From Rapana venosa (taxonomy: Eukaryota > Mollusca > Gastropoda > Neogastropoda > Muricidae): a stretch of DNA of 64,000 nucleotides. The position numbers and the translations under genes are program-made. Shown in pieces: positions 46,420 through 57,929 of the stretch. The stretch spans positions 41,308,148 through 41,372,147 of the forward strand of contig CM054151.1 of the NCBI GenBank assembly GCA_028751875.1, read 5' to 3'. Numbering within the stretch: position 1 is the stretch's first letter; each line of letters opens with the position of its first letter. The notes below the pieces were generated by a model. It did not search any database. It had not been told where the DNA came from and worked only from the letters and a program-made list of their open reading frames with translations.

Positions 46420-46832
46420 ATTTATTTATTTATACCACTTTAAGTCACGGCAGATTTCTCTGCGTGGAATTCGGGCTGCTCTCCCCGGGGAGAGCGCGTC
46501 GCCACAAGAGCATCGCCACCCATTATCATTTTTTTTCTTTTCATGTTTGCAATTGTATTTATTTCCCTATCAGAATGGCTGTTTTCTACAGAATTTTGCC
46601 AGAGACAACTCTCTTGTTGCCATGGGTTCTTTTACGTGCGCTAAATAATTTTGTGTAACACACGGGACCTCGGTTTATCGTCTCATCCGAGAGACTAGCA
46701 TCCTGAGCACCACTCATGGTCTAATGGATGGGGGGAAAGTTTTTGGCCCAAACGGGGATCAAACCACCGCACTCTCGGACCCTGAGTTTTGGCTTTCTAG
46801 GCAGGCACGTTGCCTCTAGACCACCGATCCAG
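46420..46832 (-). repeat. Family E tRNA-derived SINE
   Basis: On the minus strand the head is TCTAGAGGCAACGTGCCTGC with box B-like GGTTTGATCCCCG; the far end is GAGAGCAGCCCGAATTCCAC, CAGAGAAATCTGCCGTGACT and AAGTGGTATAAATAAATAA. The same end, in plus orientation, is present alone at 51.64-51.69 kb. Confidence 0.75.
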
Positions 46833-47694
46833 GGGATGGGGTTGGGGAGCCTGGTGGTTAGAACGCTATGCTGTAATCTCACGATGATCGAAGCACGAGC
46901 TCCAGCCTCTGGAGAGGTGTCTCTTAGAGATGATTTTCCACGAAATAAAAGATTGGATCTAAGAGCATTTACCCGAATTCATTTGGAATCTCCTTCCTTC
47001 TGATATCTGCCATATGGAATCTCTCAAAACTATCAAAAAGAGCACCTAAAGCTTTTTTCTCAGCAGAATAACTTATGTCTTTAATCTCTCTGTTTTTCTC
47101 ACTTCCATCTTCCTCTCTGTCACCCTGTAACTTTCATCACAACCCCCCCCCCCCCCCCCCCCCCAATCCTCTGTTCAACGAAATTGTTATGATCTTTCAT
47201 ATAATTGCTTTCTTATTGCTTTTCACTGAAAATGCAATCTTATCAGCAATAATAATAGTCTAAACAAAGGCATTTTACCTGTACAGTTATACATACAATT
47301 GTGTTCTCTTTTTAAAGATTTTTTTAAAAAAACTGAAATTGTAATTTTATCATCCATAGTCCGAAAAAAAAGCAATTTTTACCTGTACCACTTTCTTTCG
47401 TTTGAAAAGAAAAAGGTGTTGATAGAAGGGAGGTAAGGGAGAATGACTGCGAATGATTGATAGCGATGTCCGATTGTCATTTTTGGCATCATGTCGTTTT
47501 ACTTGTAGTGTGTAGTGAATGAATGTTGTGTGATGAAGAAAAGACTTTTGCAATGTAATGGATGTGAAATCAAGTCTTAAAATTTCAGGGTGTTTTTGGT
47601 GTTTTGATTTTTATTTTAATGGTTGTACACTTGTAATGCACTTTGAGTGTTGTCAATTGTTTACTGAAAAGTTCAAAACAAATGAAGTGTCATT

Positions 47695-48053
47695 AATTTA
47701 TTTTATTTATTTATTCTTTTATATCGAGGATAATGGAATAAACACTCATGTGCTTTTTTTTTTATACATCCAGTCCCCATGTGTATGCGGTTTTGTATTT
47801 TGTAATATATTCCCATCGGCACACAATGACCTACTCTTCCGAAAATGGGAACGGGATTTAACGTGTGCACAAGATGTTCTGCGTGCGTTCGCACACGGGG
47901 CCTCGGAATTTAGTCTCATCCGAAGGACTGTTGGGGAGAGTGGAGTCTGTACTGATGTTAACTCCAGGGGAAAAAATCCCCTTGAACGGGATTCGAACCT
48001 GGGTCGTCAGATTGCGAGCGCAATGTTCTAACCACTAGGTTATCCCGTCCCCG
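47695..48053 (-). mobile_element. Family A tRNA-derived SINE, best full-length copy
   Basis: On the minus strand: head GACGGGATAACCTAGTGGTT with box B AGGTTCGAATCCCG, then GGAGTTAACATCAGTAC, CCTTCGGATGAGACTAAATT, GAACGCACGCAGAACATCTT, GGTCATTGTGTGCCGATGGG, the CATACACATGGGGACTGG tail and terminal CATTATCCTCGATATAAAAG. It serves as the reference for the other copies. Confidence 0.85.
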
Positions 48054-48357
48054 AAGTATCCCCCGTGTGCGAACACACGTGCATCATGGGCACACTTTGA
48101 AAACCCACCCACTTTCTGGGGAAGAGCAGAGCGGCTTGTGCCAGTGGTTTGCATGGCACAAACATACCTAGCATGCACCCTGAGACACGGTGAAGGATGG
48201 GCTCCGCCAGGTTCAACATGCCACAGAGACACTCTCTGAAAAATGTTGTGCAGTGCTCCGATGACTCCTCAAGAAGTTAAGGGAGAAGTGAAGTCAAGAA
48301 GGGAACTGTTTTTTTGTTTGTTTGTTTTGTCTTCTTTCCTCAGCTAGAGCTCCGAGG

Positions 48358-48454
<97 letters not shown>

Positions 48455-48555
48455 GCACGCGCCCGCGCACACATACACACACACATGCCACAACACAACG
48501 CACGCACGCACGCACGCACGCACGCGCGCGTGCGCGCGCGCACACACACACACAC
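48358..48555. repeat. (TC)n then CA/CG simple repeats
   Basis: About 84 bp of pure TC, then CACG/CGCA mixtures including GCACGCACGCACGCACGC. Confidence 0.9.
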
Positions 48556-48609
48556 CATCCTTCTCCTCCTCTTCCTCAACAACAAGAACAGTAACAATAA
48601 CAACAGCAA

Positions 48610-48828
48610 GTTCTTTGGATGAGACTATAAACCAAAAGTCCCGAGCGCGAACACACAGAGAACATTTTGAAAAGACGTTAAAACATGCTCCGCTTTTGGG
48701 AAAAGTAGGCCATTTGTGCCAGTGGAAACAGATGACAAAAATGACAAAACCATATGCACTTGGGGACTTGATTAAAAAAATCCAAACCCAAACACGTGAG
48801 TGCTTACTCCGTTACCCCAAAATAAAAG

Positions 48829-48877
<49 letters not shown>

Positions 48878-48880
48878 ACG
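48610..48880 (+). repeat. Family A SINE ending in (CTA)n
   Basis: The body begins TTCTTTGGATGAGACTATAA and the tail CCCCAAAATAAAAGAC runs straight into about 16 CTA units, so the microsatellite probably grew from the SINE's 3' end. Confidence 0.8.
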
Positions 48881-49396
48881 ACAACAAACAACATCAACAA
48901 CAACGACAAAAACAGCCGAGGACACAGTTCTGACGGGGGAGGCTGTTCACCTGGTGGCAGGTGTATGTGTGGCCGTTGAGGCTGATTGGCTGTAGGTAGG
49001 GGGCTGATTGAAGTCACCCTCTGTGTGGGCCTTGAGATAAGCTTCCAGGTGAGTTGAGCGCCATAAGCAGTGTGAGAGGTGGCTACGGTGAAGCTTTGCC
49101 ATTCTGAGAGTCCAGGTTGTGTTTTTTCTTCTTTTGTTGGTGGTGCATTCATGTTGCCTGTTGTTTCTTTCTGCCTGTGTGAGTATCATAATATAAATAA
49201 TAATAATAATAATTTCTCTGTTGAAATAATAAAGTATTCTTGAGCATGCTATGTCTTCTTCATATGGCTCATTTCTTTTTGCATGCTAGCTCGTTTATTT
49301 GTGATTAATTATTGTTCTTGATTTTTCGTTTCTTACGTTTTGTTGTTTGACTCATTTAGAGTTAGCCTATGCATTGATTTAGTTGTTTCTTTTTGA

Positions 49397-49460
<64 letters not shown>

Positions 49461-49625
49461 GTCTGTGTCTGTCTGTCTGTCTGCCTGCCTGCCTACCTGT
49501 CTGTCTGGCTGCTTGTATGTCTGTCTGTCTATCTATCTGGCTGTCTGTCCGTCCGTCTGTCTGTCTGTCTGTCTATTTATCTTTCTACTTGTCTGTCTGT
49601 CTGTCTTTCTGACTTCCCATTTTTC
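49397..49625. repeat. (TATC)n / (TGTC)n / (TGCC)n microsatellite
   Basis: About 16 TATC units decay into TGTC, TGCC and TTTC units over 220 bp. Confidence 0.9.
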
Positions 49626-49856
49626 TTATGTATGTATTATTGACAAAGGGTAGGTGAACAAAACACATGAAGGCAGCATCATATGTATCCCATAATAAAA
49701 GTCATACAGGGCTGTTGCCATATAATGAGCCTATGACAAGAACAGTAATGATTATGATGGTGATGATGGTTTATGATTGACCATAGGTAGCACAAATCAT
49801 ACGAAACTAAAGCAAAATACGAAACATCTCGCATCATTTTCTTCTGTACACATTTT

Positions 49857-50205
49857 ATTCATTCCTTTTATTTTGAGGATAAGCACTCATGTGCTTTTTT
49901 TTTTACACCCAGTCCCTGTGTGTATGCAGTTTGGTAAATTTTGTCACCTGTGCCCACTGACACACAATGGCCTACTCTTCCAAAAGGTGGAACAGGTTTT
50001 AACGTGTGCACGAGATGTTCTGTTTACACACTGGACCTCGGTTTATAGTCTCATCGGGACTTTCAGGGGAGTGGAGTCAGCACTGGTGTTAACTCCAAGG
50101 GGGAAAAAATCCCCCTTGATCGTGGGTCTCGGTGGTGGTTCGAACCCGGGCTCGAATCTGGCTGGTTAGATCACTAGCCCCAAACCCTTACCCCGTCCCC
50201 ACCCC
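49857..50205 (-). repeat. Family A SINE
   Basis: First-type tail at 49.86-49.93 kb through to the head near 50.19 kb; a poly(T) and poly(C) stretch follows. Confidence 0.75.
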
Positions 50206-51381
50206 CCCTTTTTTTTTTTTTTGCACCTCTCTTGTCTCATGTTGAGAGTGGGCTGGCAGTGCAGAGCTATAACGATTTTTTTGTTAATCCATTAGGCAGC
50301 TAAAGCATGAACTCTTCTTATCTGTATATGTATCAACAGCCCTCTGCCTAGCTACACGCACATTAAAGTGCTCCCCATCAACTAGCTGCATGCTCTTGTA
50401 TACCACCAGAGATAAGACAGGAGAGGGATTGCTGTCTTGTAGGCTTACACGGCTGTCATCCATTCGTGTGTTTCTCCGGTCAGTTTACCCCAGCTTCGTC
50501 AGTGATTGGTGCAAGCTAGGTGCCAAAGCTTACATGAAACGTTTTCATACTTTCAATTGTATGTTCAGATCGCCTACAATTTAAATTCAATTCAAAAACA
50601 CTTTATTATTTCACAGACAGAGAAATTCACGCGGGTTACAAGCTACATAATAACATTAGAAATGTAAACATAATATCACGGAAATATACCACAAAACAGT
50701 ATCCGAAGAATAGAACGCACCCATCACAATAACAAAAACACACCCACAAATCAGCAATACCTCAGCCAGTCATAAATTAACCCAACTAAAATAACAAACA
50801 CTCATGCCCACTCAGCCATGACAAGCTCTTAGTAGAACGACCTGCACTCTCCTTTAAAGTGACGAAGGAAACAATCCTCTGAAGTAAGAGTATGACTGTC
50901 TGTGTGGTGAGGTTCTATGCATGGCACAGTGATTCCCAAGTAGGATGAATGAGACAGACTGTGGAACGTGTGGTAACACCAGCTCTGGTTAGTGGGAACA
51001 TTATTTAGTAGATCACATCTTTTGCTGAACAAGACAAGCAGGATTTCTTTTGTCCGTCCTTTCTGCACAACACAAGGTGGTGAGATCCAAAAAAGTCTAT
51101 CGCTGTGAGGTAGCTGGAATCATTTCGTGTCGCCGTTCATTTACAGGATAAATAATAAAACACACACACACCAACAACAACAACGTATGTACAAAGAAGG
51201 CAACAGCAAATTAGAATTTATGTATTTTTTTCACGTTAACGGGCCCTTATGAAAAGAAATGCAAAGAATAATAGTATCTTTTAAAAAAAAAAATACTTCA
51301 GTACTCTGACAAACAATAAGCAGTTTCCTCTCCCAACCTAGCCCCCCCCCCCCCAACAAAAAATCCCCAAAAGCCCACAAC

Positions 51382-51384
<3 letters not shown>

Positions 51385-51432
<48 letters not shown>
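51385..51432. repeat. (CA)24 microsatellite
   Basis: Uninterrupted CA repeat. Confidence 0.9.
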
Positions 51433-52167
51433 GGATCAAGAAACAGTGATTTCCTTGTTCAGAGATGTTGTTTAAAGATATAGTAGAAGTTTCGTATAAA
51501 TTTGCCAGATAATAATTTATTGTCAATTTGAAATAGGGAAGGTTTTGGAAAACAAATTCTCGTTGAATGCAGTCAGATATATGCACTGTTCACACTTAAG
51601 TACCAATACACAATGGTGGAGATGAACTCTCCCAAGAGAGAGCAGCCCGAATTTCACGCAGAGAAATCTGCCATGACTTAGTGGTATAATTTTTTTTTAA
51701 ATGCACTTTATCTTCTTTTGACTCTTTCGTTCAACCTGGGACAGAGAAAACCAGACTCTTTCTTTTAAAAAAACCCTTTAAAAAATGATTTAAATCAGTG
51801 TACTTCTAGATGCTTAACCTGAACATGGTGGTATATATTTAACATTAATTTCTGTTTCAGTTCTAGAGAAAGCACTTGGTTTTTTCAGCATAAGAAACAC
51901 TCTCCATTTTACATCAAACCTATGATCAGTGTCAATATGCTGTTCCCAGACTCCATGTCTGTAATCTATCATGCATTGTTGACCAGCACATCTAAAAAAA
52001 CCAGCACCAAACCCACGTTCTGGCGTTTACATACAGTCCATATCTAGATTTCAATGGACACTGGTGAAAATGTGAAATTCAGATTTTCTTGGGATCCTTT
52101 CGCTGTCAAAAAACTTACCTAGTTTAATAGCTTTTTTATGTTGCAGTCTATATTCATTAATTTTCAA

Positions 52168-52240
<73 letters not shown>

Positions 52241-52242
52241 TC
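52168..52242. repeat. (AT)n microsatellite
   Basis: Pure AT with one register break, adjoining a short CAT repeat at the LINE 3' end. A second AT tract is at 52.73-52.81 kb. Confidence 0.9.
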
Positions 52243-52680
52243 ATCATCATTAGCCATTACACCCAGCGGTGTGTAGGGCAGCAACAAAGCGCTTCCACTC
52301 CTGCCTATTCTGGGCCAACCTAGTCACTGATCCCCAAGAGTGCTGCATGGCCTTCATCTCACTTTCTACAGTTCTTCTCCACGTTGCTTTTGGTCTTCCT
52401 TTCTTTCTCCTTCCTTCTGGGGTCCAGTGCAATGCTGTTCTTGCGATTGACTGTGGGTCTCTTCGGAGGATGTGCCCAATCCACTTCCACCGTCTTCTGG
52501 TGATGATGGTTCCCATGTCTTCTTGCCTGCATCTCCGTAGTAGGTCTTCATTGGAGATCTTCTCTGGCCAAAAGATCCGGAGAATTCTTCGCAGGCATAT
52601 GGTGTGGAAGGATCGAAGTTTGGTCAGATCCACTTCCGTCATCCTCCAGCACTCAGAACCGTACAGGAGCGTAGACACAA
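52241..52680 (-). mobile_element. 5'-truncated non-LTR retrotransposon, C-terminus of ORF2
   Basis: The minus-strand frame begins within STLLYGSECWRMTEVDLTKL and continues with FHTICLRRILRIFWPEKISN, RRRWKWIGHILRRDP, RTALHWTPEGRRKKGRPKAT and ends AALHTAGCNG, stop, then a short TGA repeat. This is the characteristic tail of LINE-type reverse transcriptase proteins. The frame is unbroken. The element is truncated at its 5' side, where (TC)n begins, and the 3' end passes into (AT)n. Confidence 0.85.
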
Positions 52681-52683
52681 CAC

Positions 52684-52728
<45 letters not shown>

Positions 52729-52737
52729 GTTATATAT

Positions 52738-52816
<79 letters not shown>

Positions 52817-53235
52817 TCTCTCTCTCTCTATCTCTCTCTCTCTCTCTCTGGAATCGATTTGTTTTGCCATGCACCCACACATCATTATCTGATGTTCGCA
52901 GATCCATGTTCAAGTGCTTTCTAATTGCAATCATATGTCATTGCCATCATCACAATTAACTCAGATAACCGTGATAGCTGAGTTCTCATAATGAAAACCA
53001 CAATGCACGTGTACTGTACTCGGATATCGAAAGGCTGGATAAACAATCTGAATGAAATTATTAGACAGAAATTGCATTTTTAGGGGGTGCATAATACAGA
53101 AGCATTTGGCTCGCTTGCGAACTGGGGTTTTCATAAACACTTTCCCCCCTTAGCAACAACTGTTAAAACGAGTAGAAAATTTGAATTCCAAACGCTTAGA
53201 AAAGTTAATCACTTAAAACCCCTATATATTACTTT

Positions 53236-53238
<3 letters not shown>

Positions 53239-53291
<53 letters not shown>

Positions 53292-53469
53292 TTTCGAGGA
53301 TAATGGAATAAACACTCATGTGTTTTTTACATCCAGTCCCTGTGTGAATGCAGTTTTGTGAATTTTGTCAGCCGTTCCCACCGGCACACAATAGCCTACT
53401 TTTCCGAAAATTTGAACGGTTTTTAATGTGTGCGCAAGATGTTCTGCGTGCGTTCGCACACAGGACCTC

Positions 53470-53549
<80 letters not shown>

Positions 53550-53550
53550 A
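53239..53550. repeat. Family A SINE piece sandwiched by two (GA)n tracts
   Basis: (GA)n at 53.24-53.29 and 53.47-53.55 kb flank 180 bp of family A (TTTCGAGGATAATGGAATAA to GTTCGCACACAGGACCTCG). Everything lies within 0.5 kb upstream of the 416-aa gene. Confidence 0.85.
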
Positions 53551-53626
53551 CTGCATCGATTCCTAGCAATTCATCACTGCCATTTCATATACTCAATAAA
53601 TCAATAACACATGTTTTTTATTTCAG

Positions 53627-53733
53627 AGTTGACCTTTGGAACAGGAATTATCGCCCATCAGTCACATTACCGGAAGTGCACACAACATCATTAATATTCA
53701 GTGCATTCAGTGCACGTGCAACCTTCCGCCACC
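53627..53733 (+). other. Probable 5' UTR part of the first coding exon of the 416-aa gene
   Basis: A strong acceptor (TGTTTTTTATTTCAG|AG) ends at 53626, suggesting an upstream non-coding exon. An in-frame TAA lies between it and the ATG, so translation cannot start earlier in this exon. Confidence 0.5.
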
Positions 53734-54087
53734 ATGTCAGCTCTTTCCGTCACCCATTCGCCCACACGTTGGATTCCGGATTCGCCGCGTAGAAAACCTC
53801 GAGCTACGACAACAGTGGCGGCAGCCCCACCCCAAATTCAGGCTACGGATCCAACGTCAGCAGAGGTGACGTCAGCAAGGGCGGCGGTCATGGATGACGT
53901 TGCAAGGAATATGCACAACACAAAATGTGGCGATGGGGATGGAGTGCAGAAGGCACAAGCCTGCGGATCCAGGATCTCTTTCGCTCCTGGCACCACCTTC
54001 CATGACAGAACCCGAATGAGATCCCGCGGATCTTCCAAAAAAGTGCCAGCAACCTTCAACTTTCGACCTATCACACCAGGGGAAAAG
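53734..54087 (+). CDS. 416-aa gene, coding exon 1
   Basis: 118 codons, MSALSVTHSPTRW to FNFRPITPGEK, donor GAAAAG|GTGAGG in phase 0. Confidence 0.78.
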
Positions 54088-54142
54088 GTGAGGCTGGTTT
54101 TGAGAGTTCAACTTAAAAAAATGTTGTTTATCAGTTTTAAGT

Positions 54143-54207
<65 letters not shown>

Positions 54208-54974
54208 GTTGTTGTGGTTGTGGTTGTTTTGGTTTGGACTTTTTTGGGGGGTCTGGCTTTTTGTTTATGGTTTACTTTGCTAAATTCTCCAGCACACTGG
54301 CCCATTCCTCATTGCATGCCAATTTTTCTTCTGGACAGCCTCAGACACCAAAACTCCGGTTCAAGCTGCCCAAAGCTACATTGCCCTCCCTGCACTACCT
54401 GTCCGTGAGCCAGGAGGACTTCCTGGACCCTCGCTACGCTCAAGACATCGTCAAAACCTACGGCATCCCAAAGTATCTCTTTAGGAGCAAATCCAACCTT
54501 CTGACCTCTGCCGGCAAACCTCGCGTCCCTGCTGTTGGAGGTGGTGCAGTGGTTCACACAAGACTAGGTGCTCCATCCGAGGACGACAAACAGAAGCAGT
54601 CGATGACGATTGGGAAGGAAGGGGGTGACGGGAGACCAAAGACTTCCGGTGATATGTCTGGGGCTCGCGGAAATTTGCCGCAGCGTTTAAAGGTGGTTCC
54701 CATGGGAATGGGGAATACTGAACAGGCATTTGACAGGGGTCATTTTGATGTTGGGGAAGGAGGAGGAGGAGGCAGGAAAGAGGAGTCTGAGGCAGACTGC
54801 AAGAGTCGGGTTCCCGCGGTGGCACCAGTGTACAAGCCTCTGATTGGTGAAAAGTATACGCATGCGCGGTTCTTCCCTCCCATGAATCCTTACAGGAGCC
54901 TGCAGCTGGAGAGTGAGGTCACCAAGTACGTGGAGCACAAGAAGAGAGTCGGTCTGGGCAGGTAAGGGGGTTCA

Positions 54975-55049
<75 letters not shown>

Positions 55050-55350
55050 AATTCATGTATGTATGTATGTATGTATGTATGTATGTATGTATTTTACAGG
55101 GCCGGATAGCTGAAAGGTTAGAGGGTCAGAATCATTATCTATCACTTACTGAGGGAACAGGATCAAATCACTGCTGAAATGTCCTTTCAAGGGGGGATGT
55201 ACACCCAGGAGTTGTTTAAATTTTAAAAATTTTATTTATTTGTTTTTTCGTTTCTCGGCTAGAGCTCTGTGGTTCACAACAAATTAAGTGTATTGACATT
55301 TTTGGAGAGTAAATGCTCCTAACATTTTTAAGTACTTGACATTCTATACA

Positions 55351-55430
<80 letters not shown>

Positions 55431-56576
55431 CCACTTTCAGGGCAGGGTGCACAGTGTCTGGTCTTCTCCAGTGCTTCTGACATTGCTGCAGGTCTGCCAG
55501 ATGACCTCCACCGACATTTTCCGTCTTCAGAGTAGCTCGTTTCATTTTACAAGTTGCATGCCGGGTATTTTCGTGTTTCCGGAACCCATCAAACGCTGAC
55601 ATGAAAACGGGATCTTTAAAGTGCATATTTAGCCTTTTGTATATGTATATACACAAAGGGAATTAAGGTTCTGGCAGGTCTGCACTAGAAGTTGACATGG
55701 GAGATAGTAAAATTCCCCTCCTTTAATTCACGAGACGCTGCCAAGATTCGAAGCAAAGACTTCATTGACCCAGGGGGTTGAAGTCAAACGGTCTTAACCA
55801 CTCGGCTACAGCGTAGGCTTACATCATTCCATACATCTACATGTAATGTTTTCATGGGTGAGGGTGTTGACTTTAAAATCACCATACCAGAATTGCTGAT
55901 ATCTAATCTGGAAGTATTAAACCGAGCACACCGTTTCTTTCCACATTGAAACGATATTGTTTTGTTTTTAACCTAGGAATGAATATGTTGCTCTGGCTTT
56001 CAGCTCAATACAGTCATATATCTAATTTTTCTTCTGAGGTTTTTCTCAGCTTGTCGGAAACAAATACACAAAGCCACTGGGATAATGGATCTCTACATGT
56101 TTATCAAAAATAGAAAGTAGTCCATGCTACTGACTCTTCGACTGTATATCAATACTATAAAAGATCCCATAGGGGCCTACTTGAACAAGGGATTGTCTTA
56201 TTGTGTAGAATCACTAAAATCTCAGGGACTGTCTTAATCACTGAAATGACAGAGACTGTCTTATTGTGTAAAATCACTGAAATCTTTTCTCTCACACTGC
56301 AGGTACGTGGAGTTTGTGGAAACAGACAGTGTGCCAAACTCTGCACTGGTGAGAGAAGCCAGCATGTACGATCTCAACCACGATGGCCCCGTGGAGCGCC
56401 CTCTGGACGGCTTCTTACCTCCCCCTGATCGCAAGCCTTTCATACGTCAGCGCCCACGTGACCCCAAAAATGATTTCGTGCGTTCTACAGACGACCGTGA
56501 TCTGGTGATCATGCCAAGAGATAAGAGTGCCATAGACAAGGATACTGACCTTGCCAAGGACGTTGCCAGACGGTGA
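53734..56576 (+). CDS. Unrecognised 416-aa protein gene, three coding exons
   Basis: Exons 53734-54087, 54339-54961 and 56303-56576 (1251 bases including stop) join with closing phases and canonical sites. The start ATG has a textbook context (CCGCCACCATGTC). The protein is basic, rich in Pro, Gly, Ser and Arg, and probably largely disordered. Its N-terminus is Ser/Thr/Ala-rich (residues 1-70), then FNFRPITPGEK-PQTPKLRF, an ordered-looking block LHYLSVSQEDFLDPRYAQDI (about 132-151), a Gly-rich stretch with GGGGG, then PVYKPLIGEKYTHARFFPPM, EVTKYVEHKKRVGLGRYVEF, and a charged C-terminus with RPLDGFLPPPDRKPFIRQRP. No signal peptide, membrane segment or catalytic motif. I do not recognise the family; such composition fits a cytoskeletal or sperm/ciliary structural protein, which is speculation. 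Confidence 0.8.
54145..54207. repeat. (GT)n microsatellite in intron 1 of the 416-aa gene
   Basis: About 30 GT units 58 bp past the donor, then TTG/GTG decay. The open frames through it are artefacts. Confidence 0.9.
54339..54961 (+). CDS. 416-aa gene, coding exon 2
   Basis: Acceptor TTCTTCTGGACAG|CCTCAG, donor GGGCAG|GTAAGG. Encodes residues 119-325, PQTPKLRFKLPKATLPSLHY to KYVEHKKRVGLG, a long GC-rich exon with clear codon bias. Confidence 0.82.
54979..55427. repeat. (TC)n, (GTAT)n and (CT)n tracts in intron 2
   Basis: (TC)n 54.98-55.05 kb begins within 20 bases of the exon 2 donor; (GTAT)n at 55.06-55.09 kb; (CT)n at 55.35-55.43 kb. A tRNA-like head, GGGCCGGATAGCTGAAAGGT, lies at 55.10 kb. 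Confidence 0.88.
55660..55820 (-). repeat. Family D SINE fragment, reverse orientation
   Basis: On the minus strand: ACGCTGTAGCCGAGTGGTTA AGACC head, then a body matching the TTTACTATCTCCCATGTCAA part of the 4.16-kb copy. Confidence 0.75.
56170..56290. repeat. Degenerate tandem repeat at the exon 3 acceptor
   Basis: The phrase GACTGTCTTATTGTGTAAAA with TCACTGAAATC recurs about three times immediately before the acceptor at 56302. Confidence 0.7.
56303..56576 (+). CDS. 416-aa gene, coding exon 3
   Basis: Acceptor CACACTGCAG|GTACGT. Encodes YVEFVETDSVPNSALVREAS to DTDLAKDVARR, then TGA. Completing Arg326 across the junction confirms the phase. Confidence 0.82.
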
Positions 56577-57374
56577 TAGATCTGAAAGAGTTTAAGGAAA
56601 GACTGGAGTTCTGTGCGTGAACACCTTGTTCACTTCACCTTGCTGTGCTAGGGAAGTTTTGTAGGGAAAAAACTGCTAGATCTAGCCTACCGATTTTGTC
56701 TGAGTGCAACATTGTTTCAAAATGTTTCTTTTTTTTAACGTAAAAGAAAACCCCAAACAAACCCCGGACAGGGGCGTTGAGGTTTTGCCCTTTGTAAACC
56801 CCCTTCCCCCCAAAAAAACAACAACAGTGAGAGATATAGATTATAGTGTAAGTGACAATTTCTTTTCATCTAAGTCTTCGTACGTGATACAAACGGACAC
56901 TCATTTAACTCTTTCGTTTCTTCATCTGTATCTGACAGGAACAAAGTCTATGGATCAGAGTAGATCTAGTTCAAGTTATTTTCATTTAAATTATCTATAT
57001 CTGTTAGGCTTGTTAATAAGGAACACGTGCTTTTTACCCAATCTAGCCCATTGCCCCATAAGGGTCGTGAACATAGATCTTCATCCTGTCACATACATGC
57101 ATACACAAAAAGACATGTGCACATACATGTGAAACTCTCTCTCATATAAACAGACACGCGCGCACGCACACACACATCACTCTCTCTCTCTATATAAATC
57201 CGTCTATAATCACTAAATGTGAAAAGACATTAAACTGAAAATATCACACACACACACACACATATACATATATATATATATATATATATTTCAGGCCTCT
57301 GTGTGGCCACTAGCGTATGGATGTTACGTATGGATGAGTGACGTCGGAGTGGATTTGACCTAAATGCGAACACC

Positions 57375-57380
57375 AATAAA
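57375..57380 (+). promoter_or_regulatory. Candidate polyadenylation signal for the 416-aa gene (AATAAA)
   Basis: First clear AATAAA on the plus strand, 0.8 kb past the stop and after an AT microsatellite. The distance makes it only a possibility. Confidence 0.25.
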
Positions 57381-57469
57381 GAAGTGCTTTTCAGGCAGTA
57401 TGGGGTCGTGGATTTTGGTCTTGTGTGAGATGATCAGGTTTTGTGTGAGGCGTAATTTGAATCCTTGTG

Positions 57470-57870
57470 ATGGATGCTATAGCTGAGTGGTTAAGAATGA
57501 CCTCAATCCCTTGGGTACATGAAGTCGTGTGTTCAAATCTCGGCGGCGGAGTCTGGTGATTAAGGATGGAGATTTTTACGATCTCCCAGGTCCACTTCAA
57601 TTGTAGACCTGCCAGTGCCTAATTCCTGCGTGTATATACACATACAAAAGGTCAAATATGCATGTTAAAGGTCCCATAGTCCATGTTTGCTTTTGGTGGG
57701 TTACAGAAATATCAGAACACCCAGTATGAACCTGTTCAATGAAATACACTGCTCTTAAGTCGAAATGTATGAGCCGAGGCCAGAGGGCAGACATCTGCTG
57801 CAAAATGACACACACAGGAGACCAGGCACTACGCACCCCCGTCCAGTTAGGCAACGCACAGAGGGAGGGA
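57470..57870 (+). repeat. Family D tRNA-derived SINE
   Basis: The head GATGCTATAGCTGAGTGGTT with box B-like GTGTTCAAATCTCGG is followed by the same body as the 4.16-kb copy: TTTTTACGATCTCCCAGGTC, GCATGTTAAAGGTCCC, GGTGGGTTACAGAAA. Confidence 0.8.
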
Positions 57871-57929
57871 AGGAGAGAGAGCGAGTCTTCATAAATCAAG
57901 ACAATAAAACCCCTTCCCCATTTTTCTCC

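Larger units (their letters stand above)
43877..53733. other. Intergenic region between ABCF3 and the 416-aa gene (divergent promoters)
   Basis: ABCF3 and the 416-aa gene diverge from here, so their promoters and 5' non-coding exons should lie inside. It holds C23 (44.47 kb), an unexplained open frame (44.14-44.41 kb), purine/pyrimidine alternating CG-rich repeats (45.4-45.5 kb), A30 (46.10 kb), SINEs of families A and E, (TC)n, (CTA)n, (TATC)n, (AT)n and (GA)n tracts and a LINE 3' fragment. No core promoter recognised. Confidence 0.7.

Noticed and set aside
46410..47003. Plus-strand frames of 82 and 91 codons
   Set aside because: They fall largely inside a family E SINE and show no protein-like conservation.
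52269..52772. Plus-strand frame of 167 codons
   Set aside because: It is the antisense shadow of the LINE ORF2 tail and ends in TC/AT simple repeats.
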